From Aequorivita sp. (GTDB lineage: Bacteria; Bacteroidota; Bacteroidia; Flavobacteriales; Flavobacteriaceae), in contig JAUYGY010000019.1 of the NCBI GenBank assembly GCA_030690315.1, positions 62,001-126,000 of the forward strand: DNA of 64,000 bases, in the 5' to 3' direction. Shown here piece after piece: positions 1-8,586 of the stretch. The translations under genes were made by a program, and so were the position numbers. Numbering within the stretch: the first letter of the stretch is position 1; each line of letters begins with the position of its first letter. The notes under the pieces were generated by a model. The model made no database searches, was not told where the DNA came from, and saw nothing but the letters and a program-made list of their open reading frames with translations.

Positions 1-1284
1 AATATCCTTTATCATTAGGTTATCTCCAGGCTTTACGGTTTGCCCTGTGGACTCTTTTAGGTTTTTTATGAATGCGTTATTAGCTGCAATTAATTTATAA
101 TTACTGTCAATACTCCAAATCAAGTCCTCTGTACTGTTTATAAGAGCTTCCTTATCCCTTTGGCTAAACTCTTTTTGTAGTTCTGCATTTTTCTGAAGCG
201 TAACATCGGTAGCTGTAATAAAAACCCCTACTATATTTTTGGCATCATCTTTTGCTGGAATATATTTAAGTGAAAAATACTTATTTACAGTTTTTGAAGC
301 TTTTATTTTAATTTCAGCAGTTTCAATATTTCCCGCCAAAACATTAGTATATATTGCTATTAAATGATCCTTTTTCTTCTGCAAAGCATAGTCTAAAATT
401 GAATTTCCCTTAATTATTTCCAACCCAAAATACTTTTTATAAAGATTATGAAAATGATTATTGAAGGAAACTATTTTAAGATCCGTATCCACAAAAATGA
501 ATGCTTCTTCAGTATTCTTTATAAAAAGCTCCATTTGAAGGGAACTTCTTTTCCTTTCGGTTATATCCACGTGCATAACTACTGCTCCTATTGATTTACC
601 AATAGTTAATGGACGTGCCTCTGCATTATACCATCTTTTTTCGGTAGGGGAATCGCAGGCATATTCCATTGAAAAAAAATCTTTTTCCCCACTCAATATT
701 TTTTTTAAATCCACTGCCATGTTGCTGTCAGCACTATCTTCCGTCTTGGTGACTTTCTCAGAAATTTCAATATAATTTTTACCAACATAGGAATAATTTT
801 CAGGCATCCCATTCTGCTGCCCAAACCTTTTCCATTCATCGTTTACCTTGGTTATTTTTCCACTACTGTCTAACAATACAATACTGGCAGGGAGGATATT
901 AAATAGTGCAGCTTGTTCCTTTGAAAGATTTTCTAAGTCTTCAAAGTTTTTTTTAGATTGAATTTGAATTTCTATCTTTTCAGTAATGTCTTCAAAATTT
1001 AAAACCAAAATCCGTATCCTATTTTGATTTAGCTCACTGGCAATAGTAACCCCACCCCATATATAATTTCCGTTTTTATGAAGAAGTCGCAACTGGATAT
1101 TGAAAGATTTTCCGGGGTGTGATGTGATGGTCTTAATTTTATTTAAGAGATTATCGATATCATCCGGGTGAATTAACTCGCGAATAGAGAAATCTAAAAA
1201 TTTAGGGATTGTATAACCCAGCATCCCTGTAATAAAATTACGGGGATAGGTTATTCTTTCATCCTTATGATTGCCAATTTTCAT
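1..1284 (-). CDS. Multi-PAS signalling protein, probable sensor kinase (C-terminus off the window)
   Basis: The reading frame is open for 428 codons from an ATG at 1284 to the left edge, so the end is missing. I see at least four PAS/PAC segments. The first (residues ~10-100) has the PAS_3 signature with IHPDD and a closing DITEK. The second (~125-250) has WYNAEARP and ends DITERK. The third (~255-375) ends TDVTLQK. A fourth starts near residue 390 with LIWSIDSN. PAS arrays like this normally sit in front of a histidine kinase or a GGDEF domain; neither is visible, so kinase is an inference. There is no signal peptide or membrane segment in this part, so it is probably cytosolic. The start leaves the first PAS slightly short at its N-terminus, with a stop five codons upstream. 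A plus-strand response regulator begins 524 bp away, divergently. Confidence 0.85.
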   Translation of the reverse strand, partial: MKIGNHKDERITYPRNFITGMLGYTIPKFLDFSIRELIHPDDIDNLLNKIKTITSHPGKSFNIQLRLLHKNGNYIWGGVTIASELNQNRIRILVLNFEDITEKIEIQIQSKKNFEDLENLSKEQAALFNILPASIVLLDSSGKITKVNDEWKRFGQQNGMPENYSYVGKNYIEISEKVTKTEDSADSNMAVDLKKILSGEKDFFSMEYACDSPTEKRWYNAEARPLTIGKSIGAVVMHVDITERKRSSLQMELFIKNTEEAFIFVDTDLKIVSFNNHFHNLYKKYFGLEIIKGNSILDYALQKKKDHLIAIYTNVLAGNIETAEIKIKASKTVNKYFSLKYIPAKDDAKNIVGVFITATDVTLQKNAELQKEFSQRDKEALINSTEDLIWSIDSNYKLIAANNAFIKNLKESTGQTVKPGDNLMIKDI

Positions 1285-1711
1285 ACGGATAAAAATTTAA
1301 AATATGATGTGGAGACTTTATTCATAAACCTAGTCTTGGTATTATTAATAGCAGCTATTACAACTTACGCCGGGGCTTGGCATATCATTAAAAAGAACTG
1401 TTGACAGCAACAGAATCTGTTTAATAAAATATGGGATTTTCATATTTTATAATATAAAAACCAGCCACAGTAGAAGTTAAGTTGAAATGTTTGAGCCTAT
1501 AAAAACCCCCAAGCAATTTTTTACGGCAAGATAAGTAAAATTTTTTAAGGAAAAATCTCACAGAAAAAGATTGTTTTGTTCAATCAATTCCGCCATTCTA
1601 TAGCAATAGCCACTCTTTTATTTGAAAAAAAACAAAACTGGAAACCAATGGAAGGAAAATAAAAATATGCAAAAAATAGAAGTTGATAATAATATAGTTA
1701 AAAAGTTAATA

Positions 1712-1735
1712 TATTTTTCTAAATTTAGAAAAATA
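1712..1735. promoter_or_regulatory. Perfect 24-bp palindrome upstream of a response regulator
   Basis: TATTTTTCTAAA is followed directly by its exact reverse complement, centred between 1723 and 1724 and 73 bp before the regulator start at 1808. It could be an operator, although AT-rich DNA yields such symmetry fairly easily. The rest of the 1285-1807 gap shows no gene I can support. Confidence 0.35.
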
Positions 1736-1807
1736 AGGAAGTTATAGACTGCTTTGAATTTAAAATGTTTCCGCAACCTATTATTCCCTTTTAAATAACC
1801 CATCAAA

Positions 1808-2176
1808 ATGAATAAAATTCTAATAGTCGAGGACGACCACAACTTGGGGATTATGATTCAAGATATGCTTGGGTTTAGTGGATATGATGTAATGCTCTCC
1901 AGAAAACCCGAACAAACCGCAAATAATATAATAGAGCACGACATAAAATTGGTGTTATTGGACAAGCTGATTTCTGGAATTGACGGCACCGATGTTTGCG
2001 CCACAATCAGAAAAACCAAAGCTATCTCCAAAACCCCAATACTTATGATGTCTGCACTTAGCAATGCCCGAGAAGTCTGTTTGAAAACGGGTGCGTCTGA
2101 GTTTATATCAAAACCATTTGATATGGACGAGCTGATTTCAAAGATTGAACTTTTGTTGAAAAAAGGGGAGGCATAA
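1808..2176 (+). CDS. Single-domain response regulator (CheY-like receiver)
   Basis: A 122-residue receiver domain with no output domain. The acidic pocket is E8-D9-D10, the phosphoacceptor is D52 in LLDKLISGIDG, the switch Ser is S82 in MMSAL, and the conserved Lys is K102 in SKPFD. All catalytic residues are present, so it should be phosphorylated. The sequence around D52 (KLISG instead of the common LMLPG) is slightly unusual. Stand-alone receivers act by protein-protein contact in phosphorelays or by docking to a sensor. The natural candidate partner is the divergent multi-PAS protein at the left edge, but that rests on proximity only. It is followed by the metK leader, which has its own promoter. 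Confidence 0.9.
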   Translation: MNKILIVEDDHNLGIMIQDMLGFSGYDVMLSRKPEQTANNIIEHDIKLVLLDKLISGIDGTDVCATIRKTKAISKTPILMMSALSNAREVCLKTGASEFISKPFDMDELISKIELLLKKGEA

Positions 2177-2273
2177 ATATGATGTAATTTTCACTTTCTT
2201 TCAAACTGGCTTTACCCAAATAAGGGAGAAAATTTAATTCCTCAAATAATTCCCCAAAAACCTTCAAATAAAA

Positions 2274-2302
2274 TTGCGGTTCATTTAATTTTTTTACTTT
2301 TG
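2274..2302 (+). promoter_or_regulatory. Bacteroidetes-type promoter of metK
   Basis: A TTG at 2274-2276 is followed 18 bp later by TACTTTTG at 2295-2302, matching the -33 TTG / -7 TAnnTTTG consensus of this phylum. Transcription would begin close to 2308, just before the riboswitch aptamer. Confidence 0.6.
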
Positions 2303-2315
2303 CCCCAGACAAGTT

Positions 2316-2446
2316 AAGAGGAAAGATTTGACTGATTGCAACCTCTTCAGAATCGGGCAAACCGAGGATGAGATCCAGCAACAAGTGCAGGATTAAAAAT
2401 GCTAAAGGCAGTGAAAACTTCCCTTAGGCGCACACGTCAAATCTTC
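2316..2446 (+). promoter_or_regulatory. SAM-II-like (long-loop) riboswitch in the metK leader
   Basis: Stem P1 is AAGAGG (2316-2321) paired with CCTCTT (2342-2347). The loop it closes contains GATTTGAC then TGATTGCAA (2325-2341), which follows the conserved L1 of SAM-II RNAs closely. Downstream is GCTAAAGGCAG (2401-2411), matching the conserved GCUAAA segment. ACTG (2331-2334) can pair with CAGT (2409-2412) to give the pseudoknot. Two extra hairpins between P1 and GCTAAA fit the long-loop variant. An exact 10-nt antisense to the L1 strand lies at 2436-2445, 28 nt before the metK start, and could form the OFF or ON alternative. The class is assigned from recall of the consensus, not from a covariance search. 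Confidence 0.7.
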
Positions 2447-2473
2447 TGAATTATATAATTTTAAACCCATTTT

Positions 2474-3727
2474 ATGGCCTATTTATTTACTTCGGAAAGT
2501 GTTTCCGAAGGACACCCAGATAAAGTTGCGGATCAAATTAGCGATGCGCTTTTAGATAATTTCTTGGCTTTTGACCCAGAGTCAAAAGTAGCTTGTGAAA
2601 CACTTGTAACTACCGGACAGGTGGTTTTGGCGGGTGAAGTAAAAAGCAACACCTATCTTGACGTTCAAACAATTGCGCGCGATGTGATCAATAAAATTGG
2701 TTACACAAAGGGTGCTTATAAATTTAGCGGCGATTCTTGTGGCGTTATTTCTTTAATTCACGAACAATCGCAGGACATCAACCAAGGGGTGGATCGCGAA
2801 AACAAAGAGGAACAAGGTGCCGGCGATCAGGGAATGATGTTCGGGTACGCTACTAAGGAAACCGCCAATTATATGCCTTTGGCTTTAGATATTTCGCATA
2901 AAATTTTAATTGAATTGGCTGCACTCCGCCGTGAAGATTCTGAAATAAAATACTTGCGCCCCGATTCAAAAAGCCAGGTTACTATTGAATACAGCGACGA
3001 TAATATTCCGCAGAAAATCGTGGCAATTGTGGTTTCCACACAGCACGACGAGTTTGATGCTGACGAGCCGATGCTGAAAAAAATCAAAAAAGATATTGTT
3101 GAAATTTTGATTCCGCGAGTGAAAAAATTGCTTCCAGAATATGTTCAGAAATTATTCAACGATGATATAGTTTACCATATAAACCCAACCGGGAAATTTG
3201 TAATCGGTGGTCCACACGGAGATACTGGTTTGACTGGAAGAAAAATTATAGTAGACACTTACGGCGGAAAAGGTGCACACGGCGGCGGTGCTTTCAGCGG
3301 AAAAGACCCGAGTAAAGTGGATAGAAGTGCGGCCTATGCTGCGCGACATATTGCGAAAAACCTTGTAGCGGCAGGCGTAGCTGATGAAGTTTTAATCCAG
3401 GTTTCATATGCCATTGGCGTTGTGGAACCAACTTCAATTCTGGTGAATACCTATAATTCTTCACATCTTAAAATTTCTGACGGCGATATCGCAAAGAAAG
3501 TTTCTGAAATATTCAATATGCGCCCAGCTGCAATTGAAAAAAGGTTGAAATTGAGAAATCCTATTTATTCCGAAACCGCAGCTTACGGACATATGGGCCG
3601 TGTTCCCGAAATGGTTACAAAGGTTTTTGAAAGTCCGTACAATGGGCAAATTACAAGAGAAGTGGAGCTTTTCACTTGGGAGAAGTTGGATTATGTTGAT
3701 AAAGTGAAGGAAGCTTTTAATTTATAA
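2474..3727 (+). CDS. metK: S-adenosylmethionine synthetase
   Basis: Makes S-adenosylmethionine from methionine and ATP, releasing phosphate and pyrophosphate, in the cytosol. The 417 residues match the flavobacterial MetK length (a little longer than the ~384 of E. coli). GHPDK at residues 13-17 holds the ATP-binding His. GDQGMMFGY at 117-125 is the classic first signature, and the Gly-rich GGGAFSGKD signature lies near residue 270. The start is fixed by the conserved [16 protein letters not shown] opening. Its leader carries a SAM-responsive RNA, so the enzyme is probably feedback-controlled by its product. It is monocistronic: a strong hairpin follows the stop within 20 bp. Confidence 0.98.
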   Translation: MAYLFTSESVSEGHPDKVADQISDALLDNFLAFDPESKVACETLVTTGQVVLAGEVKSNTYLDVQTIARDVINKIGYTKGAYKFSGDSCGVISLIHEQSQDINQGVDRENKEEQGAGDQGMMFGYATKETANYMPLALDISHKILIELAALRREDSEIKYLRPDSKSQVTIEYSDDNIPQKIVAIVVSTQHDEFDADEPMLKKIKKDIVEILIPRVKKLLPEYVQKLFNDDIVYHINPTGKFVIGGPHGDTGLTGRKIIVDTYGGKGAHGGGAFSGKDPSKVDRSAAYAARHIAKNLVAAGVADEVLIQVSYAIGVVEPTSILVNTYNSSHLKISDGDIAKKVSEIFNMRPAAIEKRLKLRNPIYSETAAYGHMGRVPEMVTKVFESPYNGQITREVELFTWEKLDYVDKVKEAFNL

Positions 3728-3742
3728 AAGTTCTTTTTTTTG

Positions 3743-3795
3743 ACCACGAATACTCGAATATTTTTAAATAATTATTCGTGTATTCGTGGTTTTTT
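3743..3795. terminator. Bidirectional terminator between metK and the M28 peptidase
   Basis: An 11-bp stem, ACCACGAATAC (3743-3753) with its complement at 3780-3790, is followed by a T tract on the plus strand and has A/T runs on both sides. The right arm repeats ATTCGTG with an 8-bp period, so this terminator is itself one of the short-period stem repeats seen elsewhere in the window. Confidence 0.75.
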
Positions 3796-3806
3796 ATACA
3801 CAAAAT

Positions 3807-5348
3807 TTACTGTCCCCCTTTCCGTTCCGGAACCCTTGGCGTGGGCCAAGTTTGGGGCTCTCCAGTTTTTTCATTAATTGGCAAAATAACTTGCTCCCGC
3901 GAAGTTTTGGCATCATCTTCCGAAGCCATATAAGCTAGAATTGCGGTGAGTATTACATTGCTCTGCACGTCGTCAAAAACAATTTTGTCGTAAGTGTCAC
4001 GGTTTGTGTGCCAAGTGTAGTTCCAATAATCCCAACTAAGCGAACTCAAGCTGAAGGCAGGTGCGCCCGCCGCCACAAATGAAGCATTGTCTGAACCACC
4101 CCGCGCGGGACTGCCGGGATATGTGGTTTCAATATTTTTCCGTATAGTATCAGGCACCACCCGCAACCAGCGCGACATATAATCATACGATTGCAGAAAA
4201 CCAGCTCCATTAATTTTCTCAACCCTTCCCGTTCCGTTATCTTGATTGAAAACCGCTTGAATGTTGTTTACAATTTCGGGATGGTCTGCAACGAAAGAAG
4301 ACGAACCGTTCAAACCTTGTTCTTCACTTCCCCAATGGCCCACCAAAATAGTCCGTTTTGGATTTGGATATACTTTTTTCAGAATCCGCATCGCTTCCAT
4401 CATTACCAAAGTTCCGGTTCCGTTGTCGGTGGCGCCCGTTCCGCCATCCCAAGAATCAAAATGGGCCGAAAGAATTACATATTCCTCGGGTTTTTCAGTT
4501 CCCTTTATTTCCGCAATTGTGTTGAAAGTGGGTACAACGCCCAAATCCTTCGATTCCGCAACAACGTGTATTTTCGGTTTGTCGCCGTGTTCCAGCATTC
4601 TGTAAAGCATTGTATAATCTTCCAATTCAATATCAACACTTGGAATTTTCTTGGTGCGGGCTCCAAAAATTTTATTAACCCCAAAACCTTTTGACCAGTA
4701 AGAATCTATAATTCCGGCTGCTCCAGCTTCTTCCAAAGCAGGAATAATACTGCGCCTATTGTAGCCGCTTCGCTTTATGTTTTCGTCCCAAGCTTTGTTC
4801 ATTTCCTCCCTTTCTTTCTTCATTTTCTCGAAAGATTCAGGCGTGGCAAATTCTTTCCAATTATCGTCTGGCCTTCCCGTGGGCTGGTTTATAGCGATCA
4901 TCACAAATTTTCCTTTTACATTTGGCAACCATTTCTGAAAAGAAATAGAATCTTTTATTTCGGGAAGTACGATCAATTCTGTAGTTACTCCTTTTGAAGA
5001 TGTGCCGGGATTCCAAGCAAGTTGCGTTCCATCCAAAGTCTGAACTCTTGGATAAACCATATCAATATGAGTGATGCCACGCTCCCAGCCTTTCCATTCG
5101 CCCCATTGTTGGTTTTCAGCGGAAATGCCCCAAGTTTTATATTTTGCTACTGCCCAATCGTGTGCTTTCTGCATTTGGGGCGTGCCCACCAATCGCGGAC
5201 CGATCTCATCAAGCAATTCATGACCCAGAATTTCAAGTTGGGAATTGTTGTAAGCTTCATTTTGAATGTTTTCAATGACAGTATTTTTTTCCTGTGAAAA
5301 GGCGAAAAAGGTGAATAAAAGAAATGTACCGGTGATTATTTTTTTCAT
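3807..5348 (-). CDS. Secreted M28-family metallopeptidase (carboxypeptidase Q-like)
   Basis: A zinc-dependent exopeptidase. The start is placed at MKKIITG, giving a clean signal peptide ending at FSQ (about residue 19); seven more upstream codons are open but would spoil the signal. The di-zinc site is visible: SAHFDSWDGG (first His and Asp, near residue 300), TDNGTG (bridging Asp), SEEQGLNGS (catalytic and metal Glu), QDNGTG, and a final WHTNRD His near residue 470. A PA-type insert with substrate-pocket function precedes it. At 513 residues it has the family length. It probably works in the periplasm or outside the cell in protein or peptide degradation. It is convergent with metK and stands alone. 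Confidence 0.92.
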   Translation of the reverse strand: MKKIITGTFLLFTFFAFSQEKNTVIENIQNEAYNNSQLEILGHELLDEIGPRLVGTPQMQKAHDWAVAKYKTWGISAENQQWGEWKGWERGITHIDMVYPRVQTLDGTQLAWNPGTSSKGVTTELIVLPEIKDSISFQKWLPNVKGKFVMIAINQPTGRPDDNWKEFATPESFEKMKKEREEMNKAWDENIKRSGYNRRSIIPALEEAGAAGIIDSYWSKGFGVNKIFGARTKKIPSVDIELEDYTMLYRMLEHGDKPKIHVVAESKDLGVVPTFNTIAEIKGTEKPEEYVILSAHFDSWDGGTGATDNGTGTLVMMEAMRILKKVYPNPKRTILVGHWGSEEQGLNGSSSFVADHPEIVNNIQAVFNQDNGTGRVEKINGAGFLQSYDYMSRWLRVVPDTIRKNIETTYPGSPARGGSDNASFVAAGAPAFSLSSLSWDYWNYTWHTNRDTYDKIVFDDVQSNVILTAILAYMASEDDAKTSREQVILPINEKTGEPQTWPTPRVPERKGGQ

Positions 5349-5535
5349 AATGAGGAGTTTAAGTTCCAAAGGATTTTTCTGAAGTAAAACCTAAAACTAC
5401 AATATATTTTAGATTACTGAAAACTTTGTGAATTAACCACGAAAACTCAAATGTTTGGGGAATAAACCACAGAGGCACAGAGAACACAGAGAACAATAGA
5501 AACCAAAATATCTACAGCATCCCTAGAATCATTTT

Positions 5536-6183
5536 TTAAATTATATTATGATTTCGGGCCTTTTGCACAGCTTCAATCTTACTGTGCACCTGCAGTTTTT
5601 TATAGATATTTTCAATGTGTTTTCGCACTGTGCTGGGAGAAAGGAAAAGATGGTCGGCAATTACTGTATAGCTCAACCCTTTACTGAGCTGCTCCAATAC
5701 TTCCACTTCGCGGTTGGAAAGTGATATTTCCTCTTGGTCCCGAGGATTTTGAATATCGAAAGGATTCCTAAGTAATTTCAAGGTTTTCATTGCGATGGAA
5801 GGATTCATTGCCGCACCACCGTTTAAGGTTTCTACTATTCCATCGTATAAATCTTTGGGATTGATTTCTTTCAGCAAATAGCCATCTGCTCCGGCTTTTA
5901 TGGCATTGAAAATATGTTCGTCGTTATCAAAAGCGGTGAGCATAATTATTTTGATGTGCGGGTATTTCTGCTTAACTATTTGAGTGGTTTCAATGCCGTT
6001 GAGTACAGGCATTTCAATGTCCATCAAAATTAAATCGAGATTGTAATTTTCTTGGAGTTTTGTAAGCAATTCGCTGCCGTTCAATGAACTGTGCTTCACG
6101 GCAACATCGCTAAAAAAGGAAAGTTTCTCCTTTATGGCGTGGATAAGGAAAGTGTTGTCGTCAACTATAGCAATCTTCAGCAT
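5536..6183 (-). CDS. NarL/FixJ-type response regulator
   Basis: A DNA-binding response regulator of 215 residues. Receiver: D8-D9, phosphoacceptor D55 in LMDIEMP, T83 and K105. The C-terminal LuxR-type helix-turn-helix covers about 154-207, with the usual LSNREVEVLEQLSKG and STVRKHIENIYKKL. Its partner is almost certainly the TPR/NarX-like kinase 246 bp upstream on the same strand. A palindrome shared with two nearby genes sits 49 bp before its own start, suggesting autoregulation. Kinase and regulator are separated by a large folded element and this operator, so the regulator can be transcribed independently. Confidence 0.95.
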   Translation of the reverse strand: MLKIAIVDDNTFLIHAIKEKLSFFSDVAVKHSSLNGSELLTKLQENYNLDLILMDIEMPVLNGIETTQIVKQKYPHIKIIMLTAFDNDEHIFNAIKAGADGYLLKEINPKDLYDGIVETLNGGAAMNPSIAMKTLKLLRNPFDIQNPRDQEEISLSNREVEVLEQLSKGLSYTVIADHLFLSPSTVRKHIENIYKKLQVHSKIEAVQKARNHNII

Positions 6184-6231
6184 CTTAAGTTAGTTAGTAA
6201 TTTAAAGTTACTAAAATTTCATATTAAAAAT

Positions 6232-6251
6232 TATAGGGCAATTGGCGTATT
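6232..6251 (-). promoter_or_regulatory. Operator copy 1, upstream of the NarL-type regulator
   Basis: Read on the minus strand, AATACGCCAATTGCCCTATA fits the dyad AATAnGnCAnnTGnCnTATT except for the last base. It is 49 bp from the regulator start. Two other copies lie at 10513 and 11293. Confidence 0.6.
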
Positions 6252-6275
6252 TACCAAACACAAAACATATACTTA

Positions 6276-6425
6276 ACCCGTTGTGCATTTTGAACATTTC
6301 ATCGATTTTTACTCTAACCCTAAAGGGAATATCGATGAAATTTCAAGTTCTTCCTTTAGGATAAGAGGTGAAAACTTGAAATTTATGCTAAAATTAAAAG
6401 TTATGCATCAAAATGCACAACAGGT
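6276..6425. repeat. 150-bp element with nested hairpins and complementary loops
   Basis: An outer stem pairs TTGTGCATTTTGA (6281-6293) with its exact complement at 6408-6420 and extends outward with one mismatch. Inside are two hairpins: ATTTCATCGAT (6296-6306) with 6331-6341, and AAATTTCAAGTT (6338-6349) with 6373-6384. They share four bases, so they partly compete. Their loops carry CCTAAAGG (6319-6326) and CCTTTAGG (6353-6360), perfect complements that could kiss. It lies between the kinase stop and the regulator promoter. It could be a transcription end structure, a small mobile palindromic element or a structured RNA; I do not recognise it. Confidence 0.7.
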
Positions 6426-6429
6426 ATAC

Positions 6430-8193
6430 TTATAATTTTAGCAAGATAGATGTTCCCTTTTTTGATGATTTTATTTGAAGTGTTGCCCCAATCTCCCCAG
6501 CACGTTTTTTCATATTGTGGAATCCGTTGCCCAATTCGGTTGTATCAGTATCGAAACCTTTACCAGTATCGGTAATTTCAACTTGATACTGATTTTCTCT
6601 TTTTGAAATTATCACTTCAATCTCGTCTGCCGATGCGTGTTTCAAGGAATTATTCACTGACTCTTGAATTATTCTATAAATGTTCATCCCTTCTAGGGAC
6701 GAAAATACGTGGGTTTCATTAACATCGTTATCTATTTGAAAAGAAAATTCGGTTTTCTCCGATGCATTTTTGGCGTGCTCAATAAAGTTGGCGATACGCG
6801 CTTGTAGATCTTCAAACGTAATGTTTTCCTTGTTCATCGCCCAAATGGTATCGCGAAGCTCATAAATGGTCTGCGATGTGAAATTACTGATGCCCGATAA
6901 TTTATTCCCTAATTTTTCGCTGATATCTTTAAAGCCATACTTTAAATTATCAATACTGGAAATGATAAAAGTAAGCTGCGCGCCTATGTTGTCGTGCAAA
7001 TCACGTGAAATGCGCAGACGCTGTTCCTGTAATTTGTTTTGTGTTTCAATTTTTGCCAACGCAGATTTTAATTCGACTTCTTTTTGAAGTTGACGGTTTT
7101 TGAGTTTTTGCTGACTAAAAAGAAGATATCCCAAAAGTGCCAAGACCATTGCCAATCCCAAACTCCCGAACAGCCACAAATTTTTGCGTCTTACCTCCAA
7201 ATCCTTTTCGGCTAATTGTGCACGCTGTCTAAGGATTTCGTTCTCTTTTTTTTCGGTTTCAAACTCAACGTTTAAGGCAGCAATTTTTTCCTGCACTTGA
7301 ATACCGTGAACACTGTCCTTTATTGCGGAATACTGTTCAAAATAATAGAGGGCAGAATCGGCATTATTCAATTTTTTATAAATATCCGAAAGTAGCTTAT
7401 AGTTGTATTGCGTAAGATTTCTATATTGCTTTTTTATTGAAATTGGTAACGATTGGTGTACCAACGGAATTGCTTGGATCCATTTTTTTTCTGCGATAAA
7501 CACTTCTCCCAACTGGGTATAATTTTCAGCAATCCCCATGGAATCTGACCATACCAACCGTTGTTTTAATGATTTATTAAAATATTCACGCGCTTTGGCA
7601 AAATTTTGTTGCAGTGCATAAACGCCGGCCATATTGCTCCAATTGTAGGGGATACCCACAGTATCGTTTATTTTTCGTTTTATTTTTAAACTCTTTTCAT
7701 AATAGTGAAGCGCACTGTCCAGTTCTTTATTTATCTCCTTCAAAACCCCGTAATTATTGTAGATGTCTTTGAGGACAATTTCCAAATTATTTGCCTCGGC
7801 TACAGCTTTGCCTTTTTGCATTAAATATATGGCTTTGTCCAAATCATTATATTTCATGGAATAGCCTGTTTGCGCATAATGCGCGGCAAATTTATCTATC
7901 TTGTCAAGTTTTTCATATATGGGAAGGGCTTTCATTACATTTTTTGCACTTTCCTCATACTTGCCTTGATAGGCATACACCAGACTTAATTTTGAATACG
8001 CATCGGCAGAACCTAAATCATAGGAAATTTTTAAGGCGCTGTCCACGTTTTCTTGAAATAGGGCGATAATTGAATCCTGGGGAATGTTTAGCCCCTGAAC
8101 ATAGATTTCATTTATGCTATCAATTGTTTTCTTTGACTGGCCGAATGCCGTAATGCACATAAAAACCAAAATGGTAAAGATAAATTTGCCCAT
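6430..8193 (-). CDS. TPR-containing sensor histidine kinase (HisKA_3, NarX-like)
   Basis: A 587-residue membrane sensor. The signal sequence ends near AFGQ (residue 19). A periplasmic region of TPR-like helical repeats follows (about 25-300), with a coiled coil around 300-335. One transmembrane segment (about 338-360, LWLFGSLGLAMVLALLGYLL) leads to a HisKA_3 dimerisation domain with the phospho-His in RDLHDNIGAQ (near residue 399). The HATPase domain ends the protein, with the N box IIQESVNNSLKHA and the G box DTGKGFD. HisKA_3 kinases pair with NarL-type regulators, matching the gene just downstream. It starts 6 bp after a small membrane protein and is probably co-transcribed with it. The ligand is unknown. 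Confidence 0.94.
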   Translation of the reverse strand: MGKFIFTILVFMCITAFGQSKKTIDSINEIYVQGLNIPQDSIIALFQENVDSALKISYDLGSADAYSKLSLVYAYQGKYEESAKNVMKALPIYEKLDKIDKFAAHYAQTGYSMKYNDLDKAIYLMQKGKAVAEANNLEIVLKDIYNNYGVLKEINKELDSALHYYEKSLKIKRKINDTVGIPYNWSNMAGVYALQQNFAKAREYFNKSLKQRLVWSDSMGIAENYTQLGEVFIAEKKWIQAIPLVHQSLPISIKKQYRNLTQYNYKLLSDIYKKLNNADSALYYFEQYSAIKDSVHGIQVQEKIAALNVEFETEKKENEILRQRAQLAEKDLEVRRKNLWLFGSLGLAMVLALLGYLLFSQQKLKNRQLQKEVELKSALAKIETQNKLQEQRLRISRDLHDNIGAQLTFIISSIDNLKYGFKDISEKLGNKLSGISNFTSQTIYELRDTIWAMNKENITFEDLQARIANFIEHAKNASEKTEFSFQIDNDVNETHVFSSLEGMNIYRIIQESVNNSLKHASADEIEVIISKRENQYQVEITDTGKGFDTDTTELGNGFHNMKKRAGEIGATLQIKSSKKGTSILLKL

Positions 8194-8199
8194 ACACTT

Positions 8200-8451
8200 T
8201 TATATTGTGTCCAGTTTTATTTGTGGCTGAAGTATCAACGTATCCTTTAGATTATAAGCTAAAAAATCATATCTGTCCAACATTGACTGCCTAAAAATAA
8301 TTTGGTTATGATGCAAGATAATCGAATTTTTTAAAGTTTTTATTTTTTGAAAGTGAAGGATGTTAATTCTTCTTTTTTGTATGTAAAAGAAAAGAAGCAG
8401 GAACAAAATAATGCTCACAATAGCCAATAGAAAATAAATACTTGTTTCCAT
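8200..8451 (-). CDS. Small single-pass membrane protein, unknown function
   Basis: 83 residues. One N-terminal transmembrane helix (about 5-24, FLLAIVSIILFLLLFFYI) is followed by a basic stretch and a hydrophilic tail. I do not recognise the family. It ends 6 bp before the kinase start, a spacing typical of translational coupling, so it may be a helper or decoy of that sensor. The codon use and position support a real gene, but length and low complexity leave doubt. Confidence 0.6.
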   Translation of the reverse strand: METSIYFLLAIVSIILFLLLFFYIQKRRINILHFQKIKTLKNSIILHHNQIIFRQSMLDRYDFLAYNLKDTLILQPQIKLDTI

Positions 8452-8503
8452 ATTTTCCTTTTAAATTATCGGTCTTTCGACCTACTTCTTTTTTACAAAA
8501 AAT

Positions 8504-8529
8504 AAACCCCATAGTTGAACATGGGGTTT
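8504..8529 (-). terminator. Intrinsic terminator after the PQQ-like gene
   Basis: A 9-bp perfect stem, AAACCCCAT (8504-8512) with ATGGGGTTT (8521-8529) and an 8-nt loop, is followed on the minus strand by TATTTTTTG. It ends the 8587-10458 transcript before the kinase operon. Confidence 0.8.
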
Positions 8530-8586
8530 TCAAAACCGCAAGTGCTCCTCACTTTATCTGCAGTTTAATATAATCGGGTTAGTAGA

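Noticed and set aside
1267..1404. Plus-strand frame of 45 codons with one membrane-like helix, overlapping the start of the multi-PAS gene
   Set aside because: Overlaps the opposite-strand gene by 18 bp, lacks a promoter or any family resemblance, and is short enough to occur by chance.
1618..1842. Minus-strand frame of 74 codons in the gap before the response regulator
   Set aside because: Phe/Leu/Ile-rich translation of AT-rich DNA, overlapping the regulator start; no recognisable motif.
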